Assembly (NCBI RefSeq): GCF_020524625.1
Contig: NZ_JAIVLL010000001.1
Span: forward strand, 1-64,000
From: Brevundimonas poindexterae
GTDB lineage: Bacteria; Pseudomonadota; Alphaproteobacteria; Caulobacterales; Caulobacteraceae
Length of the DNA: 64,000 nucleotides
Reading direction: 5' to 3'
Under the pieces are notes generated by a model. The model was not told where the DNA came from. It worked only from the letters and a program-made list of their open reading frames with translations, and did no database searches. A program made the translations under genes and the position numbers. This document shows, one piece after another, positions 21,014 through 31,970 of the stretch (within the stretch, counting starts at the first letter, position 1; every line of letters starts with the position of its first letter).

Positions 21014-21028
21014 GTTCATGCTATGTTC
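21014..21028. promoter_or_regulatory. LexA (SOS) box upstream of the radical SAM/UdgX operon
   Basis: The sequence GTTCATGCTATGTTC is an exact GTTC-N7-GTTC, the established alphaproteobacterial LexA site. It ends only two bases from the radical SAM start codon, so transcription probably starts very close by and the mRNA may be nearly leaderless. It predicts DNA-damage induction of the operon. Confidence 0.85.
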
Positions 21029-21259
21029 CATTCCGGCGGCGACGTCCAGCGTGGCCGTAAAGGGCGGAATGTCGCGGCTTGCGCACGCGACTCCCTTGCC
21101 TGTTGCGGTGCAGCATGCGACAGGGCGGGCAACTTGGACCCGCGCCCTCAAGGGGCCTGCGGGTGGCTATTCCGGCCGCCGATCCGCCGGAGCAATGAGA
21201 CCGGCCCCTGTCTGAACCTCGCCCATGGGCGCGGCCGGTCGTCTGGTGTGTGACCCTTC

Positions 21260-22741
21260 ATGTCCGTCTTCCAATCGGCCCGCGCCCAGTGGCTGGCCCA
21301 TCCGCGCAAGGACCTGCTGGCCGGCACGGTTGTGGCCCTGGCCCTGATCCCCGAGGCGATCGCCTTTTCCATCATCGCCGGGGTCGATCCGGCGGTCGGC
21401 CTGTACGCCAGTGTGGTGATCGCCATCACCATCGCCTTTGCCGGCGGGCGTCCGGCCATGATCAGTGCGGCGACCGGGGCCATGGCCCTGCTGATGGTGA
21501 CCCTGGTCCGCGATCACGGGCTGGAATATTTGTTCGCTGCCTCGATCCTGACCGGCATCTTCCAGATCGGCATCGGCCTGTTGCGGCTGGGGCGCTACAT
21601 CAAATTCGTGTCGCGCTCGGTCATGACGGGCTTCGTCAATTCGCTGGCGATCCTGATCTTCATGGCCCAGCTGCCCGAGCTGATTGGCATGGGCTGGCAG
21701 ACCTATGCCCTGGTCGCCGCGGGGCTTGCGATCATCTACGGCCTGCCGCGCCTGACGAAGGCCGTGCCCTCGGCGCTGGTCGCCATCATCGTCATCAGCG
21801 GCTTTGTCATCTGGAGCGGGCTGGATGTCCGAACCGTGGGCGACATGGGCGAGATGCCGACAACCCTGCCGATGTTCCACATCCCCATGGTGCCCCTGAC
21901 ATGGGAGACCCTGGCCATCATCGCCCCGGTCGCCGGGACGCTGGCCTTCGTCGGGCTGCTGGAAAGCCTGCTGACTGCCAATCTGCTGGACGACATCACC
22001 GACACCCCGTCCGACAAGGATCGCGAGACCCGGGGCCAGGGCATCGCCAATGTCGCGGCCGGGCTCTTCGGCGGCATGGCGGGATGCGCCATGATCGGCC
22101 AGTCGATCATCAATGTGACGTCCGGCGCGCGCGGCCGCCTGTCGACCCTGTGGGCCGGGGTGCTGCTGCTGGTCCTGATCCTGTTGCTACAGGACTGGGT
22201 GGCCCGCATTCCCATGGCTGCACTGGTGGCGGTCATGATCATGGTGTCGATCGGCACCTTTGACTGGGGATCTATCCTCAGGCTCAGGACCATGCCGTTC
22301 CAGTCGTCCATCGTCATGCTGGCCACGACGATCACCGTGGTCCTGACCCATGACCTGTCGAAGGGCGTGGTACTGGGCGTAGTGCTGTCGGCCATCTTCT
22401 TCATGCGCAAGGTCGGCAAGACCGTGGTCGTCGAAGAGGTCGAGGCCCCCGAGGGGGAGCTGAAATACCGCGTCAGCGGCAATCTGTTCTTCGCCTCGGC
22501 CGATGTCTTTGCCGCCAGCTTCGAGCACCACGGCCATCCGACGCGCGTCGAGATCGACATGTCGAATGCCCACCTCTGGGACATCACGGGCGTGGTCGCC
22601 GTCGACAAGGTGGTGTTCCGCTATCGCCGCCAGGGCGCCGTGGTCGAGGTCAGCGGCATGAATCAGGCCGCCCAGACCCTGGTCACCAAACTGGGGCGCC
22701 ACGAGAAGGAGCACCTGCCCGACGGGGCCGGCGCGCACTGA
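21260..22741 (+). CDS. SulP-family anion transporter with STAS domain
   Basis: Encodes 493 residues. Starting from [20 protein letters not shown] it has about ten to twelve membrane helices of the SLC26/SulP type, including the conserved GLYASVV and [10 protein letters not shown] regions. Residues ~390-480 form a cytosolic STAS domain with [12 protein letters not shown]. The family moves sulfate, bicarbonate or dicarboxylates; the ion here is not decided. The 248 bases upstream, shared with the divergent radical SAM gene, show no other gene. The gene ends before two REP-like hairpins. Confidence 0.9.
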   Translation: MSVFQSARAQWLAHPRKDLLAGTVVALALIPEAIAFSIIAGVDPAVGLYASVVIAITIAFAGGRPAMISAATGAMALLMVTLVRDHGLEYLFAASILTGIFQIGIGLLRLGRYIKFVSRSVMTGFVNSLAILIFMAQLPELIGMGWQTYALVAAGLAIIYGLPRLTKAVPSALVAIIVISGFVIWSGLDVRTVGDMGEMPTTLPMFHIPMVPLTWETLAIIAPVAGTLAFVGLLESLLTANLLDDITDTPSDKDRETRGQGIANVAAGLFGGMAGCAMIGQSIINVTSGARGRLSTLWAGVLLLVLILLLQDWVARIPMAALVAVMIMVSIGTFDWGSILRLRTMPFQSSIVMLATTITVVLTHDLSKGVVLGVVLSAIFFMRKVGKTVVVEEVEAPEGELKYRVSGNLFFASADVFAASFEHHGHPTRVEIDMSNAHLWDITGVVAVDKVVFRYRRQGAVVEVSGMNQAAQTLVTKLGRHEKEHLPDGAGAH

Positions 22742-22757
22742 CGTCAAGGGCACGTCA

Positions 22758-22835
22758 CCCTCGGACTTGATCCGAGGGTCGGTGTCACGCTGGCCGCCGG
22801 AGTGCCCGCACCGATCCTCTGGTCAAGCCAGAGGA
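22758..22835. repeat. Pair of inverted REP-like hairpins
   Basis: Two 8-bp perfect stems lie 36 bases apart between convergent genes: 22758-22765 with 22771-22778 (loop CTTGA), and 22815-22822 with 22828-22835 (loop TCAAG). The loops are reverse complements, so the two units are inverted copies, a BIME-like arrangement. This resembles dispersed palindromes common in alphaproteobacterial intergenic regions and may also stop transcription from both sides. Confidence 0.75.
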
Positions 22836-22852
22836 TGACGGGTTCATCGGAC

Positions 22853-23452
22853 TTACGCGTAGTTGAAGCTGATCGAGATGCGCTCGGCCTTTGCGCCGTT
22901 CGGCGGCACTTCGTGGCGCAGCCAGCTCTCCCACATCAGCACCGTGCCGGGACGGGGCTTCAGATAGACGAAGGGCTGTTCGGCCTCAGGCGCATCGGGG
23001 GCGACGCCGGGGCGGGCCATCATCATGGGCAGGCGGGGGTCTTCCAGCTTGAGCGCGGAGGCTCCCTCGGGCACCTCGATATAGACCGTGCCGGACAGCA
23101 CGGCATGCGGGTGGATATGGCCGGTGTGGCCGCCGCCGGGCTTCAGGACATTGACCCACAGATTGTCGAGCTTCGGCTTGCGGGCCAGCTGGAAGTTCAG
23201 AGCCCTGGCATAGGCCTTCGCATGACGATCCAGTTCCCGCTTCAGCGCCTCGAACTCGGGCATACGCTTGGGCAGGTCATTCAGCGAGCCGTAGGAGGTG
23301 TAGCCCGGATAGCGGTGCTCGCGGCACCAGGCCCGGCCCGCACCGTCTTCGGCCGCGAGCAGGCGACAGGCGTCGGCCAGTTCCGGGACCAGTCCGGCTT
23401 CGCTCAGTTCGGACTGATAGATCTGGGTGACGAACAGGGGGCGCAGGGTCAT
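22853..23452 (-). CDS. TIGR02466-like putative 2OG-Fe(II) oxygenase
   Basis: Encodes 199 residues from ATG 23452, giving the usual length of this family and a start MTLRPLFVTQIYQSEL. The likely iron ligands are in GGGHTGHIHPHAVLSG and a distal His in SWLRHEV, followed by an Arg in AERISISFNYA that could bind 2-oxoglutarate. The central WVNVLKPGG is typical. The substrate is unknown; members are often found near small-molecule or phage-type gene sets, but here it stands alone. A longer in-frame extension upstream overlaps the methyltransferase gene and is not supported. Confidence 0.8.
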   Translation of the reverse strand: MTLRPLFVTQIYQSELSEAGLVPELADACRLLAAEDGAGRAWCREHRYPGYTSYGSLNDLPKRMPEFEALKRELDRHAKAYARALNFQLARKPKLDNLWVNVLKPGGGHTGHIHPHAVLSGTVYIEVPEGASALKLEDPRLPMMMARPGVAPDAPEAEQPFVYLKPRPGTVLMWESWLRHEVPPNGAKAERISISFNYA

Positions 23453-23492
23453 GCCCCCGGGATAGCCCGTTCGGGCCGGGTCGAGAAGCCGC

Positions 23493-24248
23493 TCAGAAGG
23501 GCAGGGCCGCCTCGCCGCGCAGAATGGCCCCGGCCTCGGGGGTATGGGGCGCCCCGTTGCGGTCATGCAGGACCAGCGGTGGCAACAGGCGCAGCGGGCC
23601 CTTGCCGGTCTTGATCGCCTGAACCAGCACCCGTTTGGCAGGCTGGTCGGCAAAGGGATGGATCGGCCGGATGGCGAACGACCCGGCCTTGGGCGCCAGC
23701 AGGGCCAGAATGTCCCCCAGCCGCTCGGCCCGGTGGATCATGACGATGCGCCCGCCCCCGCGCACGGCCTTGAGCAGAAAGCCGGTCCACGCCTCAAGCC
23801 CGTCGTCGGCCATCCAGGCGGCGCGACGCTCCGGCGCGGGGGGCCGCAGACGGCCCGGATCGTCAAAGAAGGGCGGATTGCTGATCGCCCAGTCAAAGGG
23901 CGGCAGGTCCAGCGCCCGGAAACCCGCAGCGACATCGCCCAGCCGGACATCGGCCCGATCGTCCAGACCATTGGCCTCGATGTTTCGCCGCGCCAGGGCG
24001 GCGATCTCCGGCTCACGCTCCACCCCGAACAGCCCGGCCTCGGGGCAGCGCGCGGCCACCTGGGTCAGCACGGCTCCGGGACCGCAGCCGGCCTCGATCA
24101 CCCGCTCGCCGGGCCCGGCCGCGACCGTCGCCGCCAGCAGGGCCGCATCCATGCCGGCCCGATAGCCCCGCACCGGCTGATGCAGGCGCACGCGCCCGCC
24201 CAGCAGGGCGTCTTCGCGGATTTCTGGAGAGGAGGCTGCGACCGTCAC
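23493..24248 (-). CDS. N6-adenine methyltransferase, TrmN6 (tRNA1-Val A37) type
   Basis: Encodes 251 residues from a GTG start. The SAM motif is VIEAGCGPGAVL and the catalytic amino-methyltransferase motif is SNPPFFDD (N-P-P-F). The N-terminal GGRVRLHQPVRGYRAGMDAALLAA matches the TrmN6/YfiC group, which methylates N6 of A37 in tRNA1-Val. Ribosomal RNA or protein targets remain possible. It is divergent from the polyprenyl diphosphate synthase gene with 83 bases between, and upstream of the oxygenase-like gene on the same strand with a 40-base gap. Confidence 0.85.
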   Translation of the reverse strand: MTVAASSPEIREDALLGGRVRLHQPVRGYRAGMDAALLAATVAAGPGERVIEAGCGPGAVLTQVAARCPEAGLFGVEREPEIAALARRNIEANGLDDRADVRLGDVAAGFRALDLPPFDWAISNPPFFDDPGRLRPPAPERRAAWMADDGLEAWTGFLLKAVRGGGRIVMIHRAERLGDILALLAPKAGSFAIRPIHPFADQPAKRVLVQAIKTGKGPLRLLPPLVLHDRNGAPHTPEAGAILRGEAALPF

Positions 24249-24331
24249 GCGTCTTGACCCTTCATGGCCCGGTCACCATTGTGCGCCCGCACCCGCTCCG
24301 GCAATACGGGCGCTGAATTTTCTCTCCCCGA

Positions 24332-25369
24332 TTGCCCATCACGAGTACCGCCTTGGACGCTGTTGCTGATCCTGTTCGCCGCCCCGCCGGAGACGTCGCG
24401 CCTATCGTGCGGCTCAGCCAGCCCGACATGGACCGCGTCAACCAGCTAATCCGCGACCGGATGGCGTCGGACGTGCCCCTGATCCCGGCGCTGGCCGATC
24501 ACCTGATCGCGGCGGGTGGCAAACGTCTGCGTCCGATGCTGACCATCGCCGCGGCGCGCGCTTCCGGCGGGGACAGGGGCATCGACAGCCCGCTCAAGCT
24601 GGCCGCCGCCGTCGAGTTCATCCACACCGCCACCCTGCTGCACGACGATGTGGTCGACACCTCGGACCTGCGCCGGGGCAAGGTCGCCGCGCACCTGATC
24701 TGGGGCGCGCCTTCCAGCGTGCTCGTCGGGGACTTCCTGTTCGCCCGCGCCTTCGAGCTGATGGTCGAGACGGACTCCATGCGCGCGCTGGGCACCCTGG
24801 CCCGGGCCTCAAGCGTGATCTCGGAGGGCGAGGTCCTGCAGCTGACCCGCGCCCACGACATCAACCTCGACACCGACGTCTATCTCCAGATCATCACCGC
24901 CAAGACCGCCGAACTGTTCGCCGCTGCCGCCGAGGCAGGCGCGGTCGGCGCCGGCGCCGACGACGTGGCCGTCACCGCCCTGCGCGACTATGGCATGGCG
25001 CTGGGCATCGCCTTCCAGCTGGCTGACGACGCCCTCGACTATGGCGGCACGGCCGCGGCGCTGGGCAAGAACGCCGGCGACGACTTCCGCGAAGGCAAGG
25101 TCACCCTGCCGCTGATCCTGGCCATGGAGCGCTCGCGCGGCGCCGAGGCCGGGTTCTGGACCGAACTGTTCGACAAGTCGTCCCGCGACGACGACGACTT
25201 TGCTCGCGCCTGCGAGCGGGTGGTCGGCACCGGCGCGCTTTCGGCCACCCTCGACGTCGCCGGCGACTATGCCGATCAGGCCAAGGCCGCCCTGACGGTC
25301 CTGCCCGCCAGCGACTGGTGCGACGCCCTCGACCTGCTGGCCGACTACGCCGTCAGCCGGGTGGTCTAG
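24332..25369 (+). CDS. Long-chain trans-polyprenyl diphosphate synthase (quinone side chain)
   Basis: Encodes 345 residues from a TTG start; the first ATG in frame (24428) would remove a normal N-terminal helix, so TTG is preferred but not certain. The two aspartate-rich motifs are DDVVDTSDLRRG and DDALDYGG, with GGKRLRP for isopentenyl-diphosphate binding. The size and motifs match octa-/decaprenyl diphosphate synthases (IspB/DdsA), which make the ubiquinone side chain in alphaproteobacteria. Chain length cannot be told by eye. It appears monocistronic and converges with the next gene with no spacer. Confidence 0.93.
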   Translation: MPITSTALDAVADPVRRPAGDVAPIVRLSQPDMDRVNQLIRDRMASDVPLIPALADHLIAAGGKRLRPMLTIAAARASGGDRGIDSPLKLAAAVEFIHTATLLHDDVVDTSDLRRGKVAAHLIWGAPSSVLVGDFLFARAFELMVETDSMRALGTLARASSVISEGEVLQLTRAHDINLDTDVYLQIITAKTAELFAAAAEAGAVGAGADDVAVTALRDYGMALGIAFQLADDALDYGGTAAALGKNAGDDFREGKVTLPLILAMERSRGAEAGFWTELFDKSSRDDDDFARACERVVGTGALSATLDVAGDYADQAKAALTVLPASDWCDALDLLADYAVSRVV

Positions 25370-26263
25370 TTACTCGCCGTTTGGCGGCCTGTCGGTGCTT
25401 GCTCGAAGGGCCGCTGAACGGGAGTCGATCTGGGCGGCAAGAGTGTTGATCCGCTTCATGTGGCCGTCGAAGAACTCCAGATCCTCTTCGCGATAGAACG
25501 AGAATTGGCCGTTCTGCGCCTCCCATCTCCGAGGGCGGAGGGCGAGGAAATCCAAAATCGCCTCCCACGAGTTGAGGATTTCGCTCTCGAGCAGCCGGAG
25601 TGTCTTCATTTCCCGAGTGATGCGGCTCGTGTTCCGATCAAACCCGGTCAGGCCCCGCCCCTTGAAAAGGGCGCTGGTTTCGGAGGCCTCGATCTCGGCG
25701 CGGGTGGCTTCTACCTGAGCCTGGTAGGAAGCGTCATCTTCAGCCATCAGCTCGCGGTAGGCGGCAATATTGGCGCGCGCCTGATCAATGCCCCTCTGAC
25801 GCATCAGTGTTTCGGGCGCCAGGACGTCCCCGCCGAGCAAGGCCTCGTACTGCGCCTCATACTTCCGGGCATCGGCCTCTACGCGTTCGGTGTGCCCGGC
25901 ATCAATGGCCAGAAGTGTGGCTTCGTCGCCTCCTGTTGCTGAGACAAGGAAGGTCAAGGCGAGCGCCGGCAACGCCCCAAAGAAAGCCGCGCCAAATACG
26001 AACGCACTGTGGCGTCCGACCAGTTCGCCTCCCCGCTTCCGCAAGAAGATCAGAAAGTGGATGCCGCTCATCACCACACCCACAAAGGCGACGCTGCCAA
26101 AAATCCTGCCCAGCATGTACGAAGTGCGCACGTCGTCGGCATCCGCCGCGATATGTGTCGTCTGCCCGATCGTGCTGACCAGCGACCAGATCACGGCGAC
26201 AAGGCACGTCGGAATCAGCCAGCCCCAGCGGCGCGGTCGCGGTCGAACAAGGCTGTCGGTCAT
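25370..26263 (-). CDS. Membrane protein with three N-terminal TM helices and a coiled-coil domain
   Basis: Encodes 297 residues. The ATG at 26263 follows a good ribosome-binding site (GGGGGAGA); a longer in-frame extension upstream is not used. Three membrane segments are at about 15-35, 50-74 and 83-106, then residues ~115-260 are helical, acidic/basic and likely coiled coil. There is no signal for an enzyme. I do not recognise the family. The gene is placed between the prenyl synthase and aspartate aminotransferase genes, and its codon use looks less G+C-biased than its neighbours, which may mean later acquisition. Confidence 0.7.
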   Translation of the reverse strand: MTDSLVRPRPRRWGWLIPTCLVAVIWSLVSTIGQTTHIAADADDVRTSYMLGRIFGSVAFVGVVMSGIHFLIFLRKRGGELVGRHSAFVFGAAFFGALPALALTFLVSATGGDEATLLAIDAGHTERVEADARKYEAQYEALLGGDVLAPETLMRQRGIDQARANIAAYRELMAEDDASYQAQVEATRAEIEASETSALFKGRGLTGFDRNTSRITREMKTLRLLESEILNSWEAILDFLALRPRRWEAQNGQFSFYREEDLEFFDGHMKRINTLAAQIDSRSAALRASTDRPPNGE

Positions 26264-26339
26264 GCGTTTGATCTCCCCCGACGGGAAGCTTAACGATGAC
26301 GGTCCGTCTGGCAAGCCGCGTGCGCGCGGCGCGTGGCTG

Positions 26340-27584
<1,245 letters not shown>

Positions 27585-27654
27585 TTAAGCAGTCGGGGAA
27601 AGCGGAGCAATGTGAGGCTCGCCTGTCGCCGGAGCCGGTGGTAACCGAAGACGA

Positions 27655-28368
27655 ATGATCCGTCGCATCCTCGACTTTGTCCTGAACATGGAGGCGGCCC
27701 GCTGGCGGGCGGCGCTGGCGACGGCTGTGCTGCTGGGTGCGGTGGTCGGCCTGTTGCTGCTCGGCAAGGCGGCGCTGGGGCTGGAGGCCGAGCACCGGCT
27801 CGAGGCCTGGCTGCAGGGCTATGCCGGCGGGCCGTGGGCGTTTCTGGCGACCGTGGTGCTGTTCGTCGGTGCGGCCTTCATCGGGGCGCCGCAGTTCCTG
27901 CTGATCGCGGCCTGTGTCGTGGCCTTCGGACCGTCGCTGGGGTTCTGGTACAGCTGGGCCGCGACGGTGGTGTCGGCGGGGGTTACCTACTGGATGGGGC
28001 GCGGACCGACCGCCCGGCTGCTGGATCGCTGGGGCGGCAAGACCGTCACCCGGCTGAAGGGGTTCGTCGGGCGAAATGCCTTCTACGCCAGCTTCATGAT
28101 CCGCAATGTGCCCTCGGCGCCCTTCATCGTCGTCAACATGGCCTTCGGTGCGGCGCGCGCCGGCTTCGTGCCCTTCCTCGCCGGCTGTGCATTCGGGGTG
28201 CTGCCCAAGACGGCGCTGGTGGTCTTCTTCGGCGGAGCGGTCGCGGCGGCGGCCAGCGGCGAGGGCACCTGGACCAGTCTGATCCTCGCCGGAGTGGCCG
28301 TGGTCTGGCTTGCCCTGATGCTGGGCGTCCGCGAATGGGTGAAGCGCCGGGAGGCTAAACGCAACTGA
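27655..28368 (+). CDS. VTT-domain (TVP38/TMEM64, DedA-like) membrane protein
   Basis: Encodes 237 residues with about six membrane segments. The family core is GAPQFLLIAACVVAFGP, SWAATVVSAGVTYWMGR and the conserved RNVPSAPFIVVNMAFGAA, which marks the re-entrant helix region of VTT/DedA proteins. These are thought to act in lipid scrambling or proton-coupled transport at the inner membrane. The C-terminus is basic (VREWVKRREAKRN). No operon partner is evident. Confidence 0.85.
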   Translation: MIRRILDFVLNMEAARWRAALATAVLLGAVVGLLLLGKAALGLEAEHRLEAWLQGYAGGPWAFLATVVLFVGAAFIGAPQFLLIAACVVAFGPSLGFWYSWAATVVSAGVTYWMGRGPTARLLDRWGGKTVTRLKGFVGRNAFYASFMIRNVPSAPFIVVNMAFGAARAGFVPFLAGCAFGVLPKTALVVFFGGAVAAAASGEGTWTSLILAGVAVVWLALMLGVREWVKRREAKRN

Positions 28369-28444
28369 AGCGGTTGCAATATGGAGCCGTCTCTCTATCT
28401 GTCCGTTCAGGTCGCACCGACCCGAACCTGAAAGGAGAGATCGT

Positions 28445-29071
28445 TTGTCCCTGACCGTCTATATCTCGCCCGGCGCCTGCGCCATGGCCTCGCACTCGGC
28501 CCTCGAAGAGGCCGGTCTCGACTATCAGGCCACGGTCATCGACCTGAAGAAGGGCGAGCAGAAGACGCCCGAATATCTGGCCGTCAATCCGGCGGGCGTG
28601 ACCCCGGCGCTGAAGACCGACAAGGGCGTGATCACCCAGAATGCCGCCATCCTCGGCTGGGTCGCCGCCGCCCATCCGGACAAGAAGCTGGCCCCCGTTG
28701 ACGACGCCTTCGCCATGGCGCGCTTCGACGCCTTCAACGGCTGGCTGGCTTCCAGCCTGCACCCGGCGATCGGCAAGGTGCTGTTCAGCCGGCCGCCGCT
28801 GGAAGGGCAGGCCAAGGACGATGCCATTGAACAGGCGCTGGCCAAATACGACCTGGCCGAACAGCATCTGGTCGAGGGGCCGTACGTCTTCGGCGACGAC
28901 TGGACGCTGGCTGACAACTACCTGGCCGTCTTCACCCGCTGGGCGCGTCAGGCGAAGCTTTTGGACGCCGACCGGTTCCCGAAGCTGAACGCCCATCTGG
29001 ACCGCGTGCAGCAGCGTCCGGCCATGCAGCGCATGCTGAAGGCCGAGGGGCTGGAGCCCGTCGCCGCCTGA
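28445..29071 (+). CDS. Glutathione S-transferase, beta-class-like
   Basis: Encodes 208 residues from a TTG start preceded by a very strong ribosome-binding site (AAAGGAGAG), which decides the start. The N-terminal thioredoxin fold has SPGACAMASH with the Cys expected to contact glutathione in beta-class enzymes, and NPAGVTPAL with the cis-Pro. The all-helical C-terminal domain includes TLADNYLAV, the usual N-capping box region. It is a cytosolic detoxification enzyme; the electrophile is unknown. Confidence 0.92.
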   Translation: MSLTVYISPGACAMASHSALEEAGLDYQATVIDLKKGEQKTPEYLAVNPAGVTPALKTDKGVITQNAAILGWVAAAHPDKKLAPVDDAFAMARFDAFNGWLASSLHPAIGKVLFSRPPLEGQAKDDAIEQALAKYDLAEQHLVEGPYVFGDDWTLADNYLAVFTRWARQAKLLDADRFPKLNAHLDRVQQRPAMQRMLKAEGLEPVAA

Positions 29072-29221
29072 CGACGATCTCGTGATGCGCCGGGCCGATT
29101 CAGGGCTTGTAATCCCTGTCCCATAAGGGCAAACGGGCCACGGTCGGCTCGGCGATATCGATCAGGACGGCCCGTGCGTGGGGATGCGTAGCGGGGCGGG
29201 GCTTCGTCGCAGCGGACATAA

Positions 29222-30304
<1,083 letters not shown>

Positions 30305-30326
30305 AGCGTCCGGTACGGTTGCGGAC

Positions 30327-30352
30327 ATCAGCGGTTTTCAAGCTGCGCTGAT
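30327..30352 (+). promoter_or_regulatory. Possible hairpin in the mreB-mreC spacer
   Basis: ATCAGCG (30327-30333) and CGCTGAT (30346-30352) form a 7-bp stem with a 12-base loop, 22 bases after the mreB stop. No T-run follows on the plus strand, so it would be a partial attenuator or RNA-processing signal that keeps MreB in excess over MreC. This role is inference. Confidence 0.35.
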
Positions 30353-30438
30353 TCTGCGATAGCCTGAGTTCACGGGCGGATTCGCCCGCCGGCCCCACGG
30401 GACCGGTTGACACCAACCCTCTGAATGCAAGGGGCGCC

Positions 30439-31455
30439 GTGGCGTTTCGCGACGGACCGTTCGAGAATCTGAAGGTTCCGCTGATCTGGACGGCGGGCCT
30501 GACTGTGCTCGTGGTGCTGGCCCTGTCGGCCTTCCTGTTGATCAGCCAGCGCCGGGGCGATCCGGAGGCCCAGAGCGCCGTCCGGGGCGCCAGCGATCAG
30601 GTGTCGGGCGGAGTCGGTGGCGTGCTCGCCGCGCCCGTTCGCTGGGTGGGTGCTGCCAGCGACTACGTCGGCGACTATTTCTTTGCCGTGTCCGAGAACC
30701 GTCGCCTGAAAGCACAGGTGGCCGAACTCCAGGCCGTGGCCGACGCCAATATCGCGCTTCAGAACATCAACAGCCGGTATGAGGCCATGCTCGGCATCCG
30801 GGTCGAGCCCCCGGTCCCGACCCAGACCGCGCGGTCGATTTCCGAGTCGCGTGGCCCCTTCGCCCGCTCGCGCCTCATTGATGTCGGCACCGGCCAGGGC
30901 GTTCGCATCGGCAATCCGGTCATCAACGAGCACGGACTGGTCGGGCGGGTGGTCGGCACCTCCTCGCGGGTCAGTCGCGTCCTGTTGGTCACCGATGTCT
31001 CCAGCCGCATTCCGGTGCTGATCGACCGCACCGATGCCCGGGCCATGCTGAGCGGGGATGGCAGCGGCAATCCCCGGCTGGAATATGTGCGGGGCACGGA
31101 TTCGGTCGAGGTGGGGGATCGGGTGCTGACCTCGGGCGACGGCGGCGGCATTCCGCGCGGCGTGCCGATCGGGGTGGTGGCGCGCGGCATCGACGGCTCC
31201 TGGCGGGTCAAGCTGTTCAGCGACCGGGGCGCCATCGACTTCGTCAAGGTTCTGAAGTTCGAGGACTTCGGCCAGCTGGTGGATGCGGAAGATCTGAACG
31301 CCCCGCCGCTCGCCGCACTGGATACGGCCCCTGCGCCGTCCGCGACCGAGGCGGCCGCCATCACCGACGGCGTCACCCGCCGCCAGAACGCCCAGGCCGG
31401 TGCCGATCAGCCCGCCGCCACGCCAGCCCAGCCCCCCGCAGGTGGGCCCGAGTGA
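30439..31455 (+). CDS. mreC: Rod-shape determining protein MreC
   Basis: Encodes 338 residues from a GTG start. A single membrane helix (LIWTAGLTVLVVLALSAFLLI, about 15-35) is followed by a coiled coil (SENRRLKAQVAELQAV) and the two beta-barrel domains (GQGVRIGNPVINEHGLVG; VEVGDRVLTSGDGG). MreC is a periplasmic scaffold that activates PBP2. The C-terminal ~60 residues are Ala/Pro-rich and disordered, an alphaproteobacterial extension. The stop overlaps the mreD start by four bases (GTGA). Confidence 0.94.
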   Translation: MAFRDGPFENLKVPLIWTAGLTVLVVLALSAFLLISQRRGDPEAQSAVRGASDQVSGGVGGVLAAPVRWVGAASDYVGDYFFAVSENRRLKAQVAELQAVADANIALQNINSRYEAMLGIRVEPPVPTQTARSISESRGPFARSRLIDVGTGQGVRIGNPVINEHGLVGRVVGTSSRVSRVLLVTDVSSRIPVLIDRTDARAMLSGDGSGNPRLEYVRGTDSVEVGDRVLTSGDGGGIPRGVPIGVVARGIDGSWRVKLFSDRGAIDFVKVLKFEDFGQLVDAEDLNAPPLAALDTAPAPSATEAAAITDGVTRRQNAQAGADQPAATPAQPPAGGPE

Positions 31456-31970
31456 GACGCCCCGTCGCCGTTCGCGTGGTCGGCCCCCTGCAGTGGATCG
31501 TCTATCCCTCGCTGCTGGCGCTCCTTGCGACCCTGATCCTTGCCACGCCCGTGACCCTGTTCGGGCTCAGCCTGCCCGAGCCGGTCATTCCCATGGTTCT
31601 GGCCTTTGCCTGGCCGCTGATCCGGCCGTCGATCCTGGCACCGCTGGCCCTGTTCGTCCTCGGCCTGATGCTCGACCTGCTGCTCTACACGCCGCAGGGC
31701 CTGTGGGGGCTGGTCCTGCTGTGCATCTATGCGGCTATCCTGCTCGCGCGGAATTTCCTGATCGGCCAGGAAACCCGCGTCCTGTTCGTCTGGTACACGG
31801 TGGCCGTCCTGGGGGCCTTCTTTCTGGCGTATGTCATTGTTACAATCGACGCCAAGCGGGCGCCGAGCCTTCTGGCCCTGCTGGGACAGGTGGTGCCGAC
31901 GCTCCTGATCTTCCCGCTGGCGGATCGACTGATCCAGCGGTTCGATGATGGCGATGTGCGGTTTCGATGA
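31452..31970 (+). CDS. mreD: Rod-shape determining protein MreD
   Basis: Encodes 172 residues from GTG, with about five membrane helices and few charged residues, the usual MreD character. Sequence alone is weakly conserved, but position between mreC and the PBP2 gene with four-base overlaps on both sides makes the assignment firm. It is an inner-membrane partner of MreC. Confidence 0.92.
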   Translation: MRRPVAVRVVGPLQWIVYPSLLALLATLILATPVTLFGLSLPEPVIPMVLAFAWPLIRPSILAPLALFVLGLMLDLLLYTPQGLWGLVLLCIYAAILLARNFLIGQETRVLFVWYTVAVLGAFFLAYVIVTIDAKRAPSLLALLGQVVPTLLIFPLADRLIQRFDDGDVRFR

